Assembly: GCA_964457335.1 (NCBI GenBank)
Contig: CAYWGD010000003.1
Location: 1-64,000, forward strand
DNA length: 64,000 nucleotides
Source: CAJBVW01 sp964457335
GTDB lineage: Bacteria > Myxococcota_A > UBA796 > SXON01
Direction: 5' to 3'
Shown here: positions 18,986-28,348 of the stretch, in pieces
Numbering within the stretch: position 1 is the stretch's first letter
Layout: each line of letters opens with the position of its first letter
Notes under the pieces: generated by a model
Told to the model about the DNA's origin: nothing
Databases searched by the model: none
What the model saw: the letters and a program-made list of their open reading frames with translations, nothing else
Position numbers and translations under genes: made by a program

Positions 18986-21900
18986 GCCGCCACCTGCCGG
19001 AGCTCGACGATCAGACGCCGGGTCATCGCCCGCAGGGTCGCCTCCACCGACACGGGGCGCACCATGTCGGCGAGGAACGCGGCCCAGCTGGCGCGCAGCG
19101 CTCCGTGCTCCCGCGGCGCGCCGAGCGTGGTGGCGGCGAGGCGCTCGGCGCGGACCCCCAGGAGGGCCCCCACCTCGTCCCCGACCCTGGCCTTGCCCAT
19201 CCACGCGCGGGCCTCGCGCGCGGCGGCGGGGTCGATCCGGGCCAGGAGGGTGTCCACCTGCTCCGGGTAGTAGGTCCGCATCCGAGCGAGGATGGCCCCG
19301 ATGCGCGGCCACCCGTACGTGTCGTTCGCGGAGCGCACGACGTGGTCCGCGTGCCGGGTGAGGACGCGCTCGAGCCCGTGGAAGGCGACGTCGCGGGCCA
19401 CGGGATCCCAGGTCCCGTACTCGACGCTCTCGATCTCCAGCACGCGCAGGAGGAGGGCGTCGCGCTGCAGGTGGCGCGGGCTCGCCGGGTCCTCCGGGCG
19501 CGTCCAGGCGTCGTCGATCACGCGGTCGAGGAGCGTCCGGCCGGCGTCGCCGTAGCCGAAGAGGAAGGGGAACGCGGCGATGAGCGAGCCCGGGGCGTAC
19601 ACGTGCCCGTCGGCCCCGCGGAAGCGCGCGCCCCGCTCGAAGTAGAAGTGCTCGGTGGCCTCGACCGCGCGGTCGCGCCAGATCGTCCCGAGCTCGGCAC
19701 CCCCGTGGATGCGGCGTCCCATCGCCACGAGGCGCAGAAGGTAGACGAAGTCCTGGCCGATGATGCCGCCGGTGTCCCGGGTGCGCTGCCAGATCTCGTA
19801 CGCGAGCTCCAGCGCGCCCTCGTCGCCCCGGATCGCGCGCGCGACGATCGGGTGCTCGAAGGGGAGGTTGAGCATCGTGGAGGGGTGGCGGGGGAGGATC
19901 TCGACGATCGCGAGGAGCACGGCGCGCAGCTCCTCCGTCGAGCCGCCGTCGGGATCCACGAAGGTCACGAGGCGGGCGAGCAGCGCGGCGAACGCCGGAT
20001 CCTCGCGGAGCTCCCGCTTGAACGCCTTGAGCTCCGCGAGGTTCACCACCGCGTAGTCGTCCGGCATGTCGTTCACGATGCGCGCGGCCACGCTCGACGC
20101 CACCCACGCGAACACGTCCAGGCCGACCACGCGGTTGGCGAGGTCCCTCGCCACGCCCGCGAGCGAGGCGCCGACCCTCGACGAGCCCCGCGCGTCGGTG
20201 TGCTCCAGGAACGTGCCGAGCAGCAGGATCGCGAGGGGCTCCACGCGCTCCAGGCGCGGGATCCGCCACCAGAGCGCCTCGCCCGCGAGCGTCCGCTGGA
20301 TCCGCTCGTAGAGCTCGAAGTTCGGGGTGACGAGGCGGATGAGCCCGAAGATCCCCGCTGCGCGCACGCCCTTGTCCGCGTGGTTGGTGAACGCGGCGAG
20401 CGTTTGCGCGATGGGATCGGCGAGGTCGGGCAGGTCGGCGAGGAGCGCGGGGTCGGCCAAGCCCAGGCAGGTCTCCACCGCGACCGTGGCGGCGGGGACG
20501 TGCGCCCCGTCGACCGCCCGACCCGTGAGCTGCGCCAGGAGGCCGCGCAGCGGCTGCGCCTCGTTCTTCGGGAACCGGCAGAGGCGCCGCGCGACGGCGG
20601 CGACGGCGGCCGGCGAGCCGTGCTCGACCAGCGCCAGCAGCAGCTCGGCGGCGTCCTCGAGCGGGATCGTCAGCCACTCGTCGACCATCTGGGCGGTCGT
20701 GGAGAGGCCCGACGCGGCGTCCACGAGCGGCCCGACGGGCGCCTCCCGGGGCGGGAGCGCCCGCTCGGCGACACAACGGGCCAGCGTCGGATCGCCCCCG
20801 ACCGCGACGAGGAGGCGGGCGCGCGCGTCCGTGGACTGCCCCGTCGCCTCCGCGTGCGCGCGGACCCGCTCGTGGAGCAGGTCGTGGAACAGGCGCCACG
20901 TGGTCTCGCCGCGCGCGTTCTGCTCGGCGACGAGCACCTCCTGGCAGCGGTCCAGGGCCCGGCCGACCTCGCCGTCCCCCAGCGCCTTGGAGAGGTGCCG
21001 GTGGTCGAGCGGCTCCCGCGCGTGGGCCAAGAGGTGGAGGAGGCGCGCGGCCGCGGGGTCGGCGCCGGCGAGCCGCGCCACCGTGTTGTCGAGCAGCTTC
21101 ACGAGGCTCGCGGGCAGCGCGCGGAGGTCGCCGATCGCGAGGCGGCCGTGCGCGAGCTCGTCGGCGACCATCCGGGCGTACATCGGGTGGCCCCGCGAGA
21201 GCTCGAACACGCGGTCCACGAACGCGTCGGTGACGCGGTACTCGTTGCCCCCCTCCGCCACGATCTGGCGCACCGCCCACCACGGGAGCGGGGCGAGGTC
21301 GATGCGCTCCGCGGGGAACGCGAGCGCGTCGAAGTAGCGGGTGACGCCCTGGGTGGGCCGCCCGCCGAAGAGGAGGAACACCCGGGAGGGGAGCCGCTCC
21401 GGGAGCCAGCGGAGGAGCGTCTCCCGCACGGGGGCCCGCGGGTCGTCGGGCAGCCCCGCGTCGAGCCCGTCGATCACGATGACCAGGCGGCGGCCGGCGC
21501 CGCGCAGGAGGTCGGACGCGCGGGCGAGGCGCTCGTCGAGCTGATCGACGAGCTCGTCCGCGCTCGCGCTGTCGACGGGCGAGCCGAACAGCTGGACGAG
21601 GCCGTCGACGAGCTGGCGGAGCAGCTTGTCGGGATCGCAGCGGTTCAGGGACACGAAGAGCGGGACGAGGTCGGTGTCGGGCCACCCCCGCAGGCACAGC
21701 GACGCGAAGAGGCTCGTCTTGCCCATGCCCGGGCCCGCGGCGACGAGCAGGGCCCCGTGGTCCTGCTTGTCGAGCCAGTCGTCGATGCGCTTCAGCACGT
21801 CGCCGCGCTCCACCACCCCGGCGGCGCCGTCCTGGATGAGCGACGCGAACGGCGACCAACGCAGGTAGGACGCCCACTCGTGGAGGGGGAGCCGCTCGAC

Positions 21901-22854
21901 GAACGACGGGAACGCGCCGGCGTCCGCGCAGTAGTGGCCCTGCTTGTAGTCCTGGTAGTGGATCGCCCGCTTTCCGAGCTTGTTGTAGAAGAGGAACTTG
22001 TCGGCGCCGCACGCCTGCGTGTCCGAGGCCGGGTGGCACGTGCGCCACGCCAGGAGCGGCGGCAGGACGAGCTGCGCGCCGCCCGTCGGGCTCAGCAGGA
22101 CGACGTCCTCCGGCGCGGCGCCGGCGAGCGTCCCCTCGCGCTCGTCCGGCTCCGTGCCGCGCCCGTACCAGATGCGGCCCTCGCCCACCGCCACCAGCGG
22201 GTAGCGCTCCAGCACCGGCGCGGCGGCCCGGTAGAGGCCCAGGCACACCGGGAGCATGCGGTGGAAGCTCGCGGCGAGCTCCTCGTCGGGCGGCAGCGCG
22301 CTGTGGGAGAACAGGTTGCGGAACTCCACGAAGTCCTGCGGCTCCTTCCCGAGCGCCCGGCGGCGCAGCTCCGCCAGCTCCGCGACGAACATCGGCGTGC
22401 CGCGCGTGCGGGCGCGCTCCTCCAGCGCCTTGATCGCGAGCCGGGTGCTGTTGAGCCAGCTCCCCATCGCGGGCTCGCGGAGCTCCTTGGACAGGTGCGC
22501 GAGCAGGCCCGGCGAGGGGTCCTCCTGCGCGAGCACGTCCGCGACGGCGACGGTCGCGAGGTAGCGGACCAGCGCCTCGAAGGCGTCCTTCAGGCGCAAC
22601 ACCAGGTGCAGGTGGTGGGCCGGGTCCTCGTTCAGGAGGGCGTCGAATGCGAGCGCGACGGGGGTGGGCCACCCTCCCGGGCCCGGCCGGACGTCGAGCG
22701 CGGCGCGGGCTTCCTGGACGCGTGCGTCCGCGTCGGCGGGGAGCGCGGCGCGGAGGTCCGACGCGACGCGGTCGGTCGCGAGCCCGGCGAACTCGGCGAG
22801 GACGTAGCGTTGTACGATCCACCCCGGTTCGGCGCCCGGCGCCGGCGCGCTCAA
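18982..22854 (-). CDS. Large STAND NTPase with N-terminal HEPN-like domain and helical-repeat C-terminus
   Basis: About 1290 residues. The helical N-terminal region (about 85-215) contains FEALVRYLATVAVAD and EFRNLFSHSA; Arg179 and His184 form an Rx4H motif typical of HEPN RNase or HEPN-like domains. A beta-rich middle region follows (VLLSPTGGAQLVLPP, KFLFYNKLG). The STAND/NACHT-type ATPase has Walker A AAGPGMGKTSL (Lys379) and Walker B LVIVIDGLDA (Asp462), with DALAFPAERIDLAPLP and a winged-helix-like part after it. The last 600 residues look like HEAT/TPR-type helices, the usual sensor part. I chose TTG 22854 because GGAGG lies five bases upstream; an ATG at 22896 would overlap the divergent gene. 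A role in defence or signalling is inferred from family. Confidence 0.8.
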   Translation of the reverse strand: MSAPAPGAEPGWIVQRYVLAEFAGLATDRVASDLRAALPADADARVQEARAALDVRPGPGGWPTPVALAFDALLNEDPAHHLHLVLRLKDAFEALVRYLATVAVADVLAQEDPSPGLLAHLSKELREPAMGSWLNSTRLAIKALEERARTRGTPMFVAELAELRRRALGKEPQDFVEFRNLFSHSALPPDEELAASFHRMLPVCLGLYRAAAPVLERYPLVAVGEGRIWYGRGTEPDEREGTLAGAAPEDVVLLSPTGGAQLVLPPLLAWRTCHPASDTQACGADKFLFYNKLGKRAIHYQDYKQGHYCADAGAFPSFVERLPLHEWASYLRWSPFASLIQDGAAGVVERGDVLKRIDDWLDKQDHGALLVAAGPGMGKTSLFASLCLRGWPDTDLVPLFVSLNRCDPDKLLRQLVDGLVQLFGSPVDSASADELVDQLDERLARASDLLRGAGRRLVIVIDGLDAGLPDDPRAPVRETLLRWLPERLPSRVFLLFGGRPTQGVTRYFDALAFPAERIDLAPLPWWAVRQIVAEGGNEYRVTDAFVDRVFELSRGHPMYARMVADELAHGRLAIGDLRALPASLVKLLDNTVARLAGADPAAARLLHLLAHAREPLDHRHLSKALGDGEVGRALDRCQEVLVAEQNARGETTWRLFHDLLHERVRAHAEATGQSTDARARLLVAVGGDPTLARCVAERALPPREAPVGPLVDAASGLSTTAQMVDEWLTIPLEDAAELLLALVEHGSPAAVAAVARRLCRFPKNEAQPLRGLLAQLTGRAVDGAHVPAATVAVETCLGLADPALLADLPDLADPIAQTLAAFTNHADKGVRAAGIFGLIRLVTPNFELYERIQRTLAGEALWWRIPRLERVEPLAILLLGTFLEHTDARGSSRVGASLAGVARDLANRVVGLDVFAWVASSVAARIVNDMPDDYAVVNLAELKAFKRELREDPAFAALLARLVTFVDPDGGSTEELRAVLLAIVEILPRHPSTMLNLPFEHPIVARAIRGDEGALELAYEIWQRTRDTGGIIGQDFVYLLRLVAMGRRIHGGAELGTIWRDRAVEATEHFYFERGARFRGADGHVYAPGSLIAAFPFLFGYGDAGRTLLDRVIDDAWTRPEDPASPRHLQRDALLLRVLEIESVEYGTWDPVARDVAFHGLERVLTRHADHVVRSANDTYGWPRIGAILARMRTYYPEQVDTLLARIDPAAAREARAWMGKARVGDEVGALLGVRAERLAATTLGAPREHGALRASWAAFLADMVRPVSVEATLRAMTRRLIVELRQVAA

Positions 22855-22873
22855 GCCCTCCTCCCGGCTGCCC

Positions 22874-24139
22874 GTGAACCCGAACGCCCCCGCCATCCCC
22901 CGCCGCGTCCTGCTCGTCGCATGGGCACTCCTGACCGCGTTCCTCGTCGGCGCGGCGCTCCTCCCGACGAAGGCGATCCGCGACTTCTTCCTGTTGGACT
23001 TCTACGATTATCACTATGCAAGCCTGGCTGTCGTGCGGGGGGGCGATCCGTACGACGCGCGGGCGGCCGACGCGCTCGCGGCCGCCGACGGCGTGCCCTT
23101 CGTCCCGGGCAGCGACTACATCTACCCGTTGGCGCTGGCCGTCGTGCTCACCCCGCTCACGACGCTCCCGCCGACGGGCGCGGCGCTGCTCTGGAGCGTG
23201 CTGAGCGCCACGGCGCTCGTCGACGCGGCCCGCCGGCTCGTCGGGATGGCGTCCGACGCCGGGGCGACGCCCGCCCGCCGGGGCGCGCTGTTCCTGCTCG
23301 CGATCCTCTTCCCGCCCACCTGGAACACCCTGTTCGTCGGCCAGGTGAACAACGTCGTGTTGTGGCTCCTCGTCGTGGCGCTCGAGCGGTCGGATCGGCA
23401 GCGCCTCGCGGGGGGGCTCGTCGGATTGGCGGCGGGCGTGAAGCTCTTCCCGGCCGGCCTGCTCGCGGTCGCCCTGGTCGCGCGGCGTTGGCGGACCTTC
23501 TGGGTGGGCTGCGCCACGCTGGTCCTGCTCCTGGCGCTCGGGGAGGCGGCGTCGCCGGGGTCCACGCGCCGGTTCTTCGTCGACGTGCTCCCCGCGCTCT
23601 GGGAGTACCGCGATCACCATCCCCACCCTGGCAACCAATCCTTGCGCGGTGTCCTGCTCCGGATGTTCCACCCCAACCGATGGACCGTGCCGTACGCCGA
23701 GCTCTCCCCGGAGCGGCTCCGGGGGATCCACGCGGGCTTCTCCGCGATCCTGGCCGGCGTCGGGGGCGTGGCGCTGGTCCGGACCGTTCGTTCGGCCCCG
23801 TCGCGCGAGCTGGACCTGCTGCGCGCCGGCGTGGTGATCGCGGCGGCGATCCTGGCGTCCCCGCTCGGCTGGGAGGCGACCTCCGTGCTGCTGCTGATCC
23901 CGATCGCGGGCCTCCTCCGCGGTGGCCACGTCCGCACCGCGCGGGGGGTGTTCGGCCTCTTCGTGCTCCAGCGCGCGTTCGATCCGTTCATGAACGATCC
24001 GGCGGCCTGGCCGCGGGTCGGGGCGCACCCGGCGCTGCCGAACGCGGCGTTTCTGGCGCTGGTCCTGTGCTTCGGCGCGTGCGTGCGGGGGCTGGCGGCT
24101 ACCGCCGCGTCGGCACGCGCAACAACATCCACCCCGTGA
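22874..24139 (+). CDS. GT87/DUF2029 family polyprenol-dependent mannosyl-type glycosyltransferase
   Basis: A 421-residue integral membrane protein with about ten hydrophobic segments. Family signs are LDFYDYHYASLAVVRGGDPY (the acidic first periplasmic loop), YIYPLALAVVLTPLTTLP, and TLFVGQVNNVVLWLL, the GQ-N motif of DUF2029/GT87 proteins. They use polyprenyl-phosphate sugars (for example PimE-like mannosyl transfer). GTG 22874 is the first start in the frame; no downstream ATG precedes the first membrane helix. The gene diverges from the HEPN-STAND gene, and its end overlaps the convergent ybaN-like gene by 41 bases. Confidence 0.85.
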   Translation: MNPNAPAIPRRVLLVAWALLTAFLVGAALLPTKAIRDFFLLDFYDYHYASLAVVRGGDPYDARAADALAAADGVPFVPGSDYIYPLALAVVLTPLTTLPPTGAALLWSVLSATALVDAARRLVGMASDAGATPARRGALFLLAILFPPTWNTLFVGQVNNVVLWLLVVALERSDRQRLAGGLVGLAAGVKLFPAGLLAVALVARRWRTFWVGCATLVLLLALGEAASPGSTRRFFVDVLPALWEYRDHHPHPGNQSLRGVLLRMFHPNRWTVPYAELSPERLRGIHAGFSAILAGVGGVALVRTVRSAPSRELDLLRAGVVIAAAILASPLGWEATSVLLLIPIAGLLRGGHVRTARGVFGLFVLQRAFDPFMNDPAAWPRVGAHPALPNAAFLALVLCFGACVRGLAATAASARATTSTP

Positions 24140-24425
24140 CGGACACGGCGCTGACGGCGAGCACGGTGGCCGCGGCGAGCCACGCCGTCGAGAGCCCCAG
24201 CCGTGCGTACAGGAGGCCGCCCGAGGTCGGGATCGTGGTCCAGAGCAGGGCCAGCGTCACGGCCTTCGCGCGGGCGGGGATCCCTCTCCCGTCCTGCCAG
24301 TCGCGGACGTAGATGCCGAGGAAGGGGTGCTCGAGCAGCCAGCGGTGGAGCCGCTCGGAGCTGCGGACGAAGCAGGCGGCGGACAGGAGCAGGAACGGCG
24401 TCGTCGGCAACAGCGGCAGGAACAC
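24099..24425 (-). CDS. YbaN/DUF454 family inner-membrane protein (start uncertain)
   Basis: A small membrane protein of the DUF454 family: FLPLLPTTPFLLLSAACF, then RSSERLHRWLLEHPFLG and two further hydrophobic segments. The only ATG/GTG/TTG start is GTG 24425, but homology clearly extends upstream: the same frame encodes RPLLVAVGLLSLGLGILGV before it, which is the first half of the family's first helix, and is open back to a TAG at about 24546. Either a CTG (24494) is used or the start region is mis-sequenced. Function of the family is unknown. It ends inside the 3' end of the convergent GT87 gene. Confidence 0.8.
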   Translation of the reverse strand: MFLPLLPTTPFLLLSAACFVRSSERLHRWLLEHPFLGIYVRDWQDGRGIPARAKAVTLALLWTTIPTSGGLLYARLGLSTAWLAAATVLAVSAVSVTGWMLLRVPTRR

Positions 24426-24596
24426 GCCGAGGATGCCGAGCCCCAGGGAGAGGAGCCCGACGGCGACGAGCAGCGGTCGGAGGAGCGGGCGCAGGGCGTT
24501 CGTCCCGGCGGCGTCCCCGACGGAGGACGCGCCGTCGCGCCTCTAACCGCTGTCCGCTCGGATCCCGTCGATGCGTCGGGAGGAGCGGAGGTTCAG

Positions 24597-25598
24597 ATGA
24601 CTGGTGAGAACGTGGTCGGCATCCTGGTGGACGCGGAGAACCTGACGTCGCTCGGCGACGGGGCGCTGGACGCGCTCGTGGAGCGCGCGGCGCGGGAGGG
24701 GGAGGTGGTGTACCGGCGGGCCTACGGCGACTGGGCCGTCTGCGGGAAGCTCGCGCCGGCGCTCACGCGCCTCGGCTTCGAGCTCGTGCAGGTGCACCAC
24801 CCGGCGGCGCGGAAGAACTCCGCGGACATCCACATGACCGTGGATGCGATGGACCTGCTCGCCCTCGACGCCGGGCTCCGCACCTTCGTGCTGGCGACCG
24901 GCGACTCGGACTTCGCGCCGCTGTTCCGGCGCCTCCGGGAGCGTCGGTGCCGGGTGATCGGGGCGGGGCCGCGCTCGTGCCTGAGCGAGGCGGTGGAGAG
25001 CTCCTGCGTCGACTTCCTGTACCTCGGGACGGCGCGGCCGAGGCCGCGGGTGCGTGTCGTGGCGCGTCGCCCCGTCCCTCCGCCGCCGGCCGCGCCCGCG
25101 CTCGCCCCGCCGCTCCCGGTGGCCCCGCCCGTGCCCGAGGCCGACGAGGCCGCGCCGGGCGACGCGATCGACGGGGCGCAGGCGTGGCGCCAGCTGGTCC
25201 GCGTGTGGGGCTGGCACCGGGTGACGCCCGAGGAGCTGGGGCAGGTGGTCGCGGCGATGCGGGACCGCGGCGCCGGCACCCGCGCCGAGCACCTCGCGGG
25301 CGTCGTCGCGTCGCTCGGCGAGGCCTGGGCCACGCCCTTCCGGCGGGTCTTCTCCGTCCTCCTCAAGTCGGGGCTCGTCGAGCGCGTGCCCGGCGAGGAG
25401 GCCGCGTACACGGTCCGCGCCGTGGACGAGGAGCTCGTCGACCGCGTGGACACCGCGCTGCTCGGGCGGGTCCGCCGCTCGATGGGCGAGCGCGGCCTCG
25501 CGTGGGACGACGTGCTGCTCGACTGGCTCGCGGGGCCGTCCGACCCCGAGCGGCTCGTGCGGCTCGCGGCGGCGTGCGAGGGGGAGGTGGCCGCTTGA
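24597..25598 (+). CDS. NYN-domain (PIN-like) nuclease with winged-helix C-terminus, LabA/DUF88-like
   Basis: A 333-residue protein. The N-terminal NYN domain shows the acidic catalytic set: GILVDAENL, KNSADIHMTVDAMDLL and LATGDSDFAPLFRRLRE. NYN proteins are metal-dependent RNases. A Pro-rich linker (about 152-190) leads to a helical domain resembling a winged helix or OST-HTH-like fold (WHRVTPEELGQVVAAM to KSGLVERV). The ATG at 24597 is preceded by GGAGGAGCGGAGG. The stop is followed after 17 bases by the convergent stop of the Lon-like gene. It may be part of the surrounding putative conflict region, but NYN proteins are also common elsewhere. Confidence 0.9.
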   Translation: MTGENVVGILVDAENLTSLGDGALDALVERAAREGEVVYRRAYGDWAVCGKLAPALTRLGFELVQVHHPAARKNSADIHMTVDAMDLLALDAGLRTFVLATGDSDFAPLFRRLRERRCRVIGAGPRSCLSEAVESSCVDFLYLGTARPRPRVRVVARRPVPPPPAAPALAPPLPVAPPVPEADEAAPGDAIDGAQAWRQLVRVWGWHRVTPEELGQVVAAMRDRGAGTRAEHLAGVVASLGEAWATPFRRVFSVLLKSGLVERVPGEEAAYTVRAVDEELVDRVDTALLGRVRRSMGERGLAWDDVLLDWLAGPSDPERLVRLAAACEGEVAA

Positions 25599-25615
25599 GA
25601 GGCTCGGGCCGCCCG

Positions 25616-28348
25616 TCAGCCCCCCGCGCGCTCCCCGACGCGCGTGCTCCAGGGGCCGGACGGGTCCGGCTCGAAGGCCCACTCCCGCGTCGCGGGCGGG
25701 AGCGCGCTGCCGGCGCTGTAGAAGGTCCCCCGGCACCGCGCGAGCGCCTTCCGGGTGGAGGCGCCGGGGGCCTCGCGGAGGAGCCAGACGCGCCCCTCGC
25801 GGTAGACGGCGAAGGGGCCGAGGCTCAACGCCCGGTCGCCCTCGACCAGCACGACCTCGCCGGGCACGCCGGGGCGATCGAGCGGCGGCTGGGTCGCGTC
25901 CGTCGGGCGGGTCCCCATCACGGAGAGCCAGCGCGCCCCATCCAGCGCCACGAGCTCGCCCGCGGACCACGGCGCCTCGACGTGCAGGGTCGAGAGCCAG
26001 CCCTCCAGCTCGGTGAGGAGGGCCTCGTGCCGATCGAGCGGCCCGGGGGCGTGACCGAGCCGCTCGAGGCCGTCCACGAGCCGAAACATCGCGCTGCGGG
26101 CGGGCTCCCGGCAGAGGAACGCCGCGGGGACCTCCGCGCCTTCGCAGGTGAGGATCTCCTCCAGCAGGTTCCGGTGGTTCATGCGCGTGAGCCAGTTGTG
26201 CTCGGAGTCCCGGATGGGCGCGGCGAGCCGCCCGGGCAGCGCCACGACGGCGCCGAACCAGGCGAGGCGGAGCACGGCGGCCACGTGCTCGTCCAGGCGG
26301 GCCAGCCGACCGATCGGCGTCGCGTCGCGGGTCCGCACCGCCTCCACCCACGCCACGGGCGCCGGGAGCGCGTTCACCCGGGCGAGCGGCGCCGGAAGTG
26401 GGGCGGTCGCGTGGAACGGCGCGCCGTCCGGCCAGGCGGACTCCACGGACTCGAACGACCAGTACCGCGGGCGCCCGTCGAGGTGCCCCCGGTGGAAGAG
26501 CGCGCCGCCGCTCCCGGAGGTCGTGACCGCCCGGCCGAGGGGCAGGCTGCCGCCCGCGTACACGAGGTCCCACTCGCCCGCGTCGGCGCGGGGCCCGAAC
26601 GCCATGGGGGCGAGCTCCCGGCGGAGGGCCTCGACCAGCGCGGTGACGTCGGGCAGCAGGCCCTCCAGCCGCTCGGAGGCCCACGTCGGCGACGCGGCGA
26701 GCCGCGACAACGAGCCCGGCCGGTGGAGGGCGTCGTTGAACCGGCCCCCCAGCTCCGCCAGCCGCTGCCGCTCCGGGGCCAGCGCGCGGACGAGCGCGTC
26801 CCGTACCGCGTGCTGCTCCCCGCCCGGCTGGAGGAGCTCGAGCGCGGCGCGCGCGAGGTCGCCGACGGACGGGCGCCGTTCGAGGTTCTTCTCCCGGTCC
26901 GTGCAGCGGAGCGCGACGGCGACGGCCGCGAGGCCGTGGAGCACGCACTCCACCAGCGCCTGCGTCGCGAAGAGCGCGTCGGTCGGCTCCCGCGACCGGA
27001 ACAGGCCGGCGGCCGCCCGCGAGAACGGCCAGGGGAGCCCGAGCCCCGCCCAGCCCAGGCGCGCGAGCCCAGGCCCACCGCGCGGCTCGATCTCCACGAG
27101 GAGCGCTTCGACGCGGTCCCAGCCGAGCCGCCCCTCGAGGCGCTCCAGCACCGCCCGACCCTCGCGGGGGTCCTCGAGGAGCGTCCGGAGCGCGGCACGC
27201 GCCTGGGCGAGCTCCCCCGCGAGCGCGAGATGCTCCGTGCCCGTGACGGGGTCGGACACCAGGTCGGCCAGCGCGCGGTGGGCGTCGGCCTCCCAGGTCG
27301 GGTCGGCGTGCCGGCCGAGGGTGATGGGGGCGTCCGGGTCGAGGCGATAGCCGCCCTCGGTCTCGCGGACGGCCTCGCCGAGCGGGCGGAGGGCCTCGTG
27401 GAGGTGCGCGGTCCCGATGCCGGCGGCGTGCCGCCAGGCGGAGGGGTGGAAGATCGCCCGGCTGAGCACGTCCGCCGGGAGCGGCCGGTCGGCGGCCTCC
27501 AGCACGCTCATCGCGCGGTGCGCCGCGGGCGGGAGCTCCCCGACACCCGCGTGGGTCCCCGGCGGCGGCGGCGGGACGCGCCACGCGAAGGCGAGCCCCT
27601 CGCGGGCCACGTCCTCGACCTTCGCGTGGGGGACGACGCGCAGCCCCGCCGAGGGCTGGTCGCGGTTGTGCACGGGGAGGTGGAGCGTCGCGAGCCCCAT
27701 GTGCTCCACGGCCGCGACCTTCGCCGCGAGGGTCTCGGACGGCACGCGCGCGACCGCGAGCCCGCCTCCCTCCTGGCGCAGGCACCCGGTCCAGGCCGCG
27801 TCCCCCGGGAGCGGGGCCGCCAAGAGGAAGGAGGACCACGCCGCCAGCGCGGCGAAGCCCACCGAGCCGCCTTCGAGCGGCACCGCGGGGAGCACGCTCC
27901 AGCCGAGCGCCTCGCCGGGCTCGACGCCGTGGCGGAGCGTCCGGACGCACCAGCGGCGCGCGTCCGAGACGGCCTCGGAGAACGCGGCGTCACAGGCGGG
28001 CGGCTCGCCCAGGACCGACTTCCAGCCGACGCGGAGGACACACATCAGCCCCGTGCCGTCGCCGAGGACGACCGGGAAGAACGCCTCGCCGACGGCCGGG
28101 CGCGGGCGGCCCCAGAGCGCGATCACCGCGCGGAGATCGGCGTCGTCGAGCCCCGCCTCCCGCAAGAGCGCCAGCGAGCGCTCGAGCAGCGACAGGTCCG
28201 CGCCGGACAGCGACCCGGGCAGGCCGCGCCGCGCGATCCCCCCGAGCTCCCGGGCCCACGCCTGCCTCCGGCCCTTCGGGAGCGTGTCCGTCCGCGCGAG
28301 GAGCGACGCGAGCTCGTTCGGGGTGCAGTGCCGGGTCGGGCCGGTCAC
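25616..28348 (-). CDS. Large protein with Lon-like (S16) protease domain and a HEPN-like helical region
   Basis: A 910-residue protein starting at GTG 28348, which overlaps the upstream TGA (GTGA). Residues about 93-260 look like the Lon proteolytic fold: LEGGSVGFAALAAWSS matches the catalytic-Ser motif (Ser162), PLPGDAAWTGCL the TGE strand, LAAKVAAVEHMGLATLHLPV the Lys motif (Lys210), and HNRDQ with VVPHAKVEDV the C-terminal strand and helix. There is no AAA+ domain. A winged-helix-like part follows (about 275-340). Around 455-580 is a helical region (ALVECVLHGLAAVAVAL, then RFNDALHR with Arg536 and His542) that resembles the HEPN-like regions of the nearby STAND and kinase genes. The last 300 residues are unassigned. 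The protease assignment is by motif reading only. Confidence 0.7.
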   Translation of the reverse strand: MTGPTRHCTPNELASLLARTDTLPKGRRQAWARELGGIARRGLPGSLSGADLSLLERSLALLREAGLDDADLRAVIALWGRPRPAVGEAFFPVVLGDGTGLMCVLRVGWKSVLGEPPACDAAFSEAVSDARRWCVRTLRHGVEPGEALGWSVLPAVPLEGGSVGFAALAAWSSFLLAAPLPGDAAWTGCLRQEGGGLAVARVPSETLAAKVAAVEHMGLATLHLPVHNRDQPSAGLRVVPHAKVEDVAREGLAFAWRVPPPPPGTHAGVGELPPAAHRAMSVLEAADRPLPADVLSRAIFHPSAWRHAAGIGTAHLHEALRPLGEAVRETEGGYRLDPDAPITLGRHADPTWEADAHRALADLVSDPVTGTEHLALAGELAQARAALRTLLEDPREGRAVLERLEGRLGWDRVEALLVEIEPRGGPGLARLGWAGLGLPWPFSRAAAGLFRSREPTDALFATQALVECVLHGLAAVAVALRCTDREKNLERRPSVGDLARAALELLQPGGEQHAVRDALVRALAPERQRLAELGGRFNDALHRPGSLSRLAASPTWASERLEGLLPDVTALVEALRRELAPMAFGPRADAGEWDLVYAGGSLPLGRAVTTSGSGGALFHRGHLDGRPRYWSFESVESAWPDGAPFHATAPLPAPLARVNALPAPVAWVEAVRTRDATPIGRLARLDEHVAAVLRLAWFGAVVALPGRLAAPIRDSEHNWLTRMNHRNLLEEILTCEGAEVPAAFLCREPARSAMFRLVDGLERLGHAPGPLDRHEALLTELEGWLSTLHVEAPWSAGELVALDGARWLSVMGTRPTDATQPPLDRPGVPGEVVLVEGDRALSLGPFAVYREGRVWLLREAPGASTRKALARCRGTFYSAGSALPPATREWAFEPDPSGPWSTRVGERAGG

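Noticed and set aside
18982..22896. ATG 22896 as the start of the STAND gene
   Set aside because: It overlaps the divergent glycosyltransferase start and lacks a ribosome-binding site, while TTG 22854 has GGAGG at proper spacing.
19105..24312. A 1735-residue plus-strand open frame opposite the STAND gene
   Set aside because: Composition is typical of an antisense shadow, with no domains, and it crosses several real genes.
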